Origin: Bacteriovoracaceae bacterium
GTDB lineage: Bacteria; Bdellovibrionota; Bacteriovoracia; Bacteriovoracales; Bacteriovoracaceae
Reading direction: 5' to 3'
Assembly: GCA_947442115.1 (NCBI GenBank)
Contig: CANEVK010000116.1
Location: 1 to 8,178 of the forward strand
DNA length: 8,178 nt
Positions 4,758 through 8,178 of the stretch are shown here, piece by piece. The notes beneath the pieces were generated by a model. That model worked only from the letters and a program-made list of their open reading frames with translations, searched no databases and was not told the origin of the DNA. Position 1 is the stretch's first letter. The number at the start of each line of letters is the position of its first letter. Made by a program: the position numbers and the translations under genes.

Positions 4758-7700
4758 ATGAAAAACCCCTTCCTCGGAAGTGATTTTCACCAAACCCGTC
4801 AAGAGAGCTTTGTTCACCTCCATTTGCATACACAATACTCACTTTTAGATGGTGCCATCAGACTAAGTGATCTTTTTAAAAGGGCCAAAGAATTAGAGAT
4901 GCCTGCCATCGCTTGTACCGATCATGGAAATATGTTTGGTGGGATTGATTTTTATACTCGGGCGCTTTCAGCTGGAATAAAACCAATCCTTGGTTCTGAA
5001 ATTTATTTCACACCAGGATCACGTCATGATCGTCGCGCCCCAAAAAATTTAAAGACTCTCGATTCGCAAGATGAGGTCGAGGGGAAACATCAAATACATC
5101 ACTTAATTTTGCTCTGTAAAAACCTCACGGGTTATAGAAATCTATGTAAGCTCCTCTCAAAGGCTTATCAAGAAGGTTTTTATTACAAGCCTCGGGCCGA
5201 CATGGAACTTCTGAGAGAGTACTCTGAGGGATTGATAGCCACAACGGCGTGTCTTAAGGGAGAGGTTGGATACAACCTTTTTACAGGCCAGGATGAAAGA
5301 GCATATCAAGCTGCCATGAAGTTTAGAGAGATCTATCAAGATGATTTCTATCTTGAAATCCAGGAGAACGGTATTCCTGAGCAGGCAGATGTTAATCAAA
5401 AGATCATTTCTTTTGCTAAGGAACACTCTATTCCACTTGTTGCGACAAACGATTGTCACTATTTAACTCGTGATGATTCTGCAGCTCAAGAAGTGTTGAT
5501 GTGTGTTCAAACTGGTAAAACACTGGAAGATGAAAAGCGCATGAAACTCACGACCACTGAGTTTTATTTCAAATCTGCTCAAGAAATGAGAGATGCTTTT
5601 CATTACATCCCTGAGGCCTGTAACAATACTCTTAAAATAGCAGATGCCTGTAATCTAGAGATCCGTTGGCAAGATGAGAAGGGGAAACAAATTTATCTTC
5701 TTCCTAAGTTTGAAATTAAAACTCAGGAAACGGAAGATGAATTTTTTGCTCGTTTATCTCATGAAGGACTTCAAGAGCGTTTTGATGGCCCACATTTTAA
5801 GCAACTAGTCTCTCAAGCAAATTGGGAAACAGAATTAAAGCCCCAGTACCTAGATCGATTAGAAGTCGAGGTCGGTCTCATTAAGCAAATGGGTTTTACG
5901 GGCTATTTTTTAATTGTATCTGACTTTATTCAATGGGCGAAGGCCAATGGTATTCCAGTCGGGCCAGGCCGAGGATCTGGTGCAGGTTCAATTGTTGCTT
6001 ACGCCCTCAAAATTACCAACGTTGACCCAATTCCTTATAATCTTCTTTTTGAGCGATTTATTAACCCTGAACGAATTTCAATGCCGGATTTTGATATCGA
6101 TTTTTGCCAAGATCGACGTCAGGAGGTCATTGAGTATGTGACAAAAAAATATGGTGAAGATCGTGTAGGACAAATTATTACATTCGGTACTTTGTCGGCA
6201 AAAGCGGTTTTGAGAGATGTCTCTAGAGTATTTGCTCTCCCATATTCTGAAGCAGATACACTTGCCAAGCTTGTTCCTGAAGAACTTGGAATTGAATTGC
6301 AGGAAGCGATTGATAAAGAACCAAAGCTTAAAGAACTTGAAGATCAAGATCCAAAAATTCGTCGCATCCTTCAAATTTCTAAACGACTAGAAGGTCTCAA
6401 TAGACATGCGGGTATCCATGCGGCCGGAGTGATCATTACTAATGAACCACTGGTGACCTATTGTCCACTCTTTAGGGGTGCCAAAGGTGAGCAAGTTGTT
6501 CAGTTTGATAAAGATTTTTCAGAAAAAATTGGTCTTGTTAAATTTGACTTCTTGGGACTTAAAACTCTCACTGTTATTTCTAATGCGTCTAAACTTATCC
6601 AACGGGATATAAAACCCGATTTTGATATTGAATCGATTGATTACAATGATGCTTCTGTTTATGAAATGATCTCTGATGGTCATACGGTTGGAGTTTTCCA
6701 ACTTGAATCAAGTGGTATGCAAGATCTTTGCAAAAGGATTAAACCAGGTTCAATTGATGATATCACCGCCATTAATGCTCTCTATCGGCCAGGACCGATG
6801 GGTTCAGGCATGCACTTAGAATTTGCAGAAATTAAAAACAAAATCAATGGAAAAACAGAACAATATGCCTTTGAGGAACTGAAGCCAGTTCTCAAAGATA
6901 CCTATGGCATTATTGTTTACCAAGAGCAGGTGATGAACATTGCTCGAGTTGTTGCTGGATATTCTTTGGGTCAAGCGGACATGTTAAGAAGGGCCATGGG
7001 TAAAAAGAAAGCCGAAGAAATGGCGATGCATAAGGAAATCTTTCGTAAAGGTGCCGTTGATAGAGGTTACAATGAGGAAAAAGCCATTACGCTGTTTGAC
7101 CTCATGGAAAAATTTGCAGAATACGGTTTCAACAAATCTCACGCGGTTGCATATTCTGTGGTTGCTTATCAGACAGCCTTTCTAAAACGCTATTATTCAG
7201 CTCAGTTTTTTGCAGCTTTACTTGGTACTGAAATTAACAATAAAGAAAAGATCACGGCTTATATCCAAGAAGCCAAAGAGTGGGGAATAGATATTCTTCC
7301 TCCAGATGTGAATGAGTCCCTTTGGTTATTCAACGTTATTGGTGACACGATTCGTTTTGGTCTAGGGGCCATTAAAGGCGTAGGCGAGGGAGCTGTTGAG
7401 GATATCGTTAGGGAAAGACAAGAAAATGGCCCATTCAAAGGCTATGTCGATTTTTGTGAAAGAGTAAGCTTGAAGTCAGTCAATAAAAGAGTCATGGAGT
7501 CTCTGATAAAAGTAGGAGCCTTCGATAGCTGTGAGAAGTTTAACAGGAAGACACTTCTAGATAATATGGAGTTTATTGTCGCCTTCGCTGAAAAGAAACA
7601 AGAAGAAAAAATGATGGGGCAAACCTCACTCTTTGATATGGGTGGGGCAGCTCCTTCATCTGAAGAACAACTAAGTATTGCAGAGTCTCAAGAGTTTGAT

Positions 7701-8178
7701 GAAAAACAAAAACTCTCATTAGAGGCAGAGCTTCTAGGTATTTATGTCTCTGGTCATCCTTTAATGCGCTTTAAAGATATCATGGGGAAACTGACGAGTA
7801 TGTCTCTGGCGGCTATCCAGGAAGTCCCAACAGTGGCCAAGCCGGAGGGGTTTAATCCTAAGATGCGTGATGAGAATGATCCCACAAAACGCAGCATGGT
7901 CATCGCTGGAATGGTCACTGAAAATAAAGTCATTATGACCAAGAAAGGTGACAAAATGTCTTTTGTCACACTCGAGGATCTATCAGGCAAGATCGAGTGT
8001 CTTTTCTTTCCTAAGGTTTATGCTGAATACCAACAATTTTTAATTGGCGATGAGCCACTTCTGCTACATGGATACGTGAGTTTGTCTGAAGATCCTAAAA
8101 AATTCTTCCCTAATAAAGTCACTCTCTTGAAAGATGAAACTGATGATCGTGTGACTTCAGTTCGAATAAATGTGCCTC
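4758..8178 (+). CDS. dnaE: DNA polymerase III alpha subunit; 3' end outside window
   Basis: DnaE is the replicative C-family DNA polymerase. The frame is open with no interruption for 1140 codons to the window edge; family length is about 1160-1200, so only the C-terminal tip is missing. Domains in order: PHP domain (about 18-300) with HLHLHT (H22, H24), D31, TDHGN (D55, H56), E81, H115, C165 and TNDCH (D232, H234), an apparently complete metal-site set; palm with GPGRGSGAGS at 402-411 and PDFDIDF, where D444 and D446 match E. coli D401 and D403; the third catalytic aspartate D597 in VKFDFLGL; fingers with YRPGPM near 676 and the YQEQVM and ADMLRRAMGKKK blocks; a helix-hairpin-helix segment GAIKGVGEGAVE; the sliding-clamp motif QTSLF at 955-959; and an OB fold from about 1047. 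This is the DnaE1 type, with no N-terminal exonuclease domain as in PolC. It is divergent from mtnB. Confidence 0.97.
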   Translation, partial: MKNPFLGSDFHQTRQESFVHLHLHTQYSLLDGAIRLSDLFKRAKELEMPAIACTDHGNMFGGIDFYTRALSAGIKPILGSEIYFTPGSRHDRRAPKNLKTLDSQDEVEGKHQIHHLILLCKNLTGYRNLCKLLSKAYQEGFYYKPRADMELLREYSEGLIATTACLKGEVGYNLFTGQDERAYQAAMKFREIYQDDFYLEIQENGIPEQADVNQKIISFAKEHSIPLVATNDCHYLTRDDSAAQEVLMCVQTGKTLEDEKRMKLTTTEFYFKSAQEMRDAFHYIPEACNNTLKIADACNLEIRWQDEKGKQIYLLPKFEIKTQETEDEFFARLSHEGLQERFDGPHFKQLVSQANWETELKPQYLDRLEVEVGLIKQMGFTGYFLIVSDFIQWAKANGIPVGPGRGSGAGSIVAYALKITNVDPIPYNLLFERFINPERISMPDFDIDFCQDRRQEVIEYVTKKYGEDRVGQIITFGTLSAKAVLRDVSRVFALPYSEADTLAKLVPEELGIELQEAIDKEPKLKELEDQDPKIRRILQISKRLEGLNRHAGIHAAGVIITNEPLVTYCPLFRGAKGEQVVQFDKDFSEKIGLVKFDFLGLKTLTVISNASKLIQRDIKPDFDIESIDYNDASVYEMISDGHTVGVFQLESSGMQDLCKRIKPGSIDDITAINALYRPGPMGSGMHLEFAEIKNKINGKTEQYAFEELKPVLKDTYGIIVYQEQVMNIARVVAGYSLGQADMLRRAMGKKKAEEMAMHKEIFRKGAVDRGYNEEKAITLFDLMEKFAEYGFNKSHAVAYSVVAYQTAFLKRYYSAQFFAALLGTEINNKEKITAYIQEAKEWGIDILPPDVNESLWLFNVIGDTIRFGLGAIKGVGEGAVEDIVRERQENGPFKGYVDFCERVSLKSVNKRVMESLIKVGAFDSCEKFNRKTLLDNMEFIVAFAEKKQEEKMMGQTSLFDMGGAAPSSEEQLSIAESQEFDEKQKLSLEAELLGIYVSGHPLMRFKDIMGKLTSMSLAAIQEVPTVAKPEGFNPKMRDENDPTKRSMVIAGMVTENKVIMTKKGDKMSFVTLEDLSGKIECLFFPKVYAEYQQFLIGDEPLLLHGYVSLSEDPKKFFPNKVTLLKDETDDRVTSVRINVP

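Noticed and set aside
5010..5102. Extra 20 or so residues in DnaE between PHP ligands E81 and H115 compared with E. coli
   Set aside because: A PGSR-type loop at this place is common in many bacterial DnaE proteins; it is E. coli that is short, so this is not unusual.
5157..7990. Several short open frames (both strands) inside dnaE at 5157-5459, 5914-6141, 6078-6374, 6519-6701 and 7754-7990
   Set aside because: All lie within the uninterrupted dnaE frame, whose motifs are conserved throughout; they are shadows.

Overview
The window is ordinary, gene-dense chromosomal DNA from an AT-rich Gram-negative bacterium (by eye about 40% G+C). A predicted lipoprotein and a predicted outer-membrane protein point to a two-membrane envelope. 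The housekeeping genes have a proteobacterial look, and the mix of features would fit a Bdellovibrio/Bacteriovorax-like predator or another delta-type lineage. That placement is inference from style only; no taxonomic marker in the window settles it.

Layout from left to right. (1) 1-696 (+): the 3' part of guaA, the GMP synthase C-terminal region. (2) 700-1362 (-): a stand-alone class I glutamine amidotransferase, convergent with guaA and 3 bp from it. (3) 1391-2732 (+): a probable two-gene envelope unit, a small lipoprotein followed by a secreted protein with a beta-barrel-like C-terminus. (4) 2729-4559 (-): a tightly packed mtnB-mtnD-mtnC operon for the last three enzyme steps before the transaminase in the methionine salvage pathway. 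(5) 4560-4757: the only sizeable intergenic gap, a divergent promoter region. (6) 4758-8178 (+): dnaE, the replicative DNA polymerase III alpha subunit, open to the right edge. About 1140 codons are visible and the stop lies outside the window.

How the genes work together: MtnB dehydrates 5-methylthioribulose-1-phosphate, MtnC converts the product to acireductone and MtnD oxidises it with O2 to the 2-keto acid precursor of methionine. The upstream salvage genes (mtnN or mtnP, mtnK, mtnA) are not in the window. GuaA and DnaE are core nucleotide and replication functions with no visible functional link to mtn. The lipoprotein/outer-membrane pair has no recognised function and is the least explained part. 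I found no mobile element, CRISPR array, RNA gene or phage gene, and no convincing new system. The most interesting points are the uncharacterised envelope pair, the apparently intact PHP metal site of DnaE, and the extreme packing of convergent and divergent gene ends.
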